Below, piece after piece: positions 63,593 to 64,000 of a stretch of DNA of 64,000 bases. A model generated the notes under the pieces. It ran no database searches and had not been told where the DNA came from. It saw nothing but the letters and a program-made list of their open reading frames with translations. A program made the translations under genes and the position numbers. This DNA is from Casuarius casuarius (taxonomy: Eukaryota; Chordata; Aves; Casuariiformes; Casuariidae): the NCBI GenBank assembly GCA_003342895.1, contig PTFA01000091.1:1189660-1253659 (forward strand). The letters run 5' to 3'. Numbering within the stretch: the first letter of the stretch is position 1; each line of letters begins with the position of its first letter.

Positions 63593-63615
63593 ACACACAC
63601 ACACACACACACAGA
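63593..63615. repeat. (AC)n microsatellite
   Basis: About eleven uninterrupted AC units, the longest dinucleotide repeat in the window apart from the AT run. Confidence 0.95.
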
Positions 63616-64000
63616 CTGAACGGACAAAGTATTTGTGCTTAAAGATTAAATACTGTCATCTCTCACTGCTTCCAAGCCTATCTAGGTAACAATGCTAAGA
63701 AATTAAATTGAGAAACATGTACTACAGTCTGCATTCTCCCCCTCTTCTTCCCACTGCAGTCTCCATTTCAGAAGAAAGTGAATATTGATGCATGAATGCA
63801 GTATTCCTCTTATCCCTGCTTGGCAAATAGTTCCCACTTTCACTGTGCTCTGAACCTTCCAGGTGCAAAATAAAACAGATTGGTCTGGAATTTGGAAGCA
63901 AATGAGCCAGGCTGCTTGCTCCAGGCTTCCAATTTAATAAACATGCATCTATATCTAGTGGACAGTCTGTCACTTCCCTTTAATAGAAATCACCTGCTCC

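Larger units (their letters stand above)
59762..64000. other. DNA upstream of KCNU1
   Basis: Should hold the 5' UTR and promoter. I see no convincing TATA box, CpG island or upstream exon with homology. Contains a poly-A run at 61027-61048, a possible MIR part at 61710, a reversed CR1 fragment at 62810 and (AC)n at 63593. Confidence 0.6.

Noticed and set aside
63593..63615. Repeats as a possible CRISPR array
   Set aside because: This and the other repeats are simple or transposon-derived; no spaced identical repeats exist and the DNA is vertebrate.

Overview
The window is vertebrate nuclear DNA, and its retroelements point to a sauropsid (turtle, crocodilian or bird). Pieces of CR1 LINEs of the type common in sauropsids and MIR-type SINEs with the amniote tail are scattered on both strands. 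There are no Alu/B1-type SINEs and no L1. Genes are sparse and split by introns, and long open frames are absent outside exons. The species cannot be fixed from the sequence alone.

One gene explains nearly all coding signal. It is a complete orthologue of KCNU1 (SLO3, KCa5.1), the pH- and voltage-gated K+ channel that sets sperm membrane potential in mammals. It lies on the minus strand from the start codon at 59761 to the stop codon at 8488. I assembled 27 coding exons by matching translations to the remembered Slo1/Slo3 family. I then required AG/GT (once AG/GC) splice sites, and reading frame is kept across every junction. The exons sum to 3078 coding bases, or 1025 residues. Order along the protein: S0 (exon 1), S0-S1 linker and start of S1 (exons 2-3), S2-S3 (exons 4-5), S4 (exon 6), S5 (exon 7), pore and S6 (exons 8-9), RCK1 (exons 9-18), linker (exons 18-20), RCK2 (exons 20-27).

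Layout from left to right. 1-8355 is intergenic DNA downstream of the gene, with old SINEs, one assembly gap (1792-1876) and an AT-rich stretch that looks conserved. 8356-9935 holds the last three exons and poly(A) signals. 9936-25500 holds RCK2 and linker exons separated by introns of 0.5-5 kb. 25501-38305 is one 12.8 kb intron between the RCK1-side and RCK2-side linker exons. 38306-53435 holds RCK1, pore, S6 and S5. 53926-59761 holds the S4 to S0 exons. 59762-64000 is upstream DNA with a CR1 fragment and an (AC)n repeat; no promoter motif could be supported.

The most interesting features lie in the channel itself. The selectivity filter is TVGYGD, as in Slo1 (BK), not the GFGD of mammalian Slo3. 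Two RCK1 acidic residues that match the Slo1 high-affinity Ca2+ site are kept, although the Ca2+ bowl is absent. The C-terminal tail is about 115 residues shorter than in the human protein. One intron has a GC donor that the reading frame requires. I see no mobile operon, CRISPR array, RNA gene or other new system in the window.
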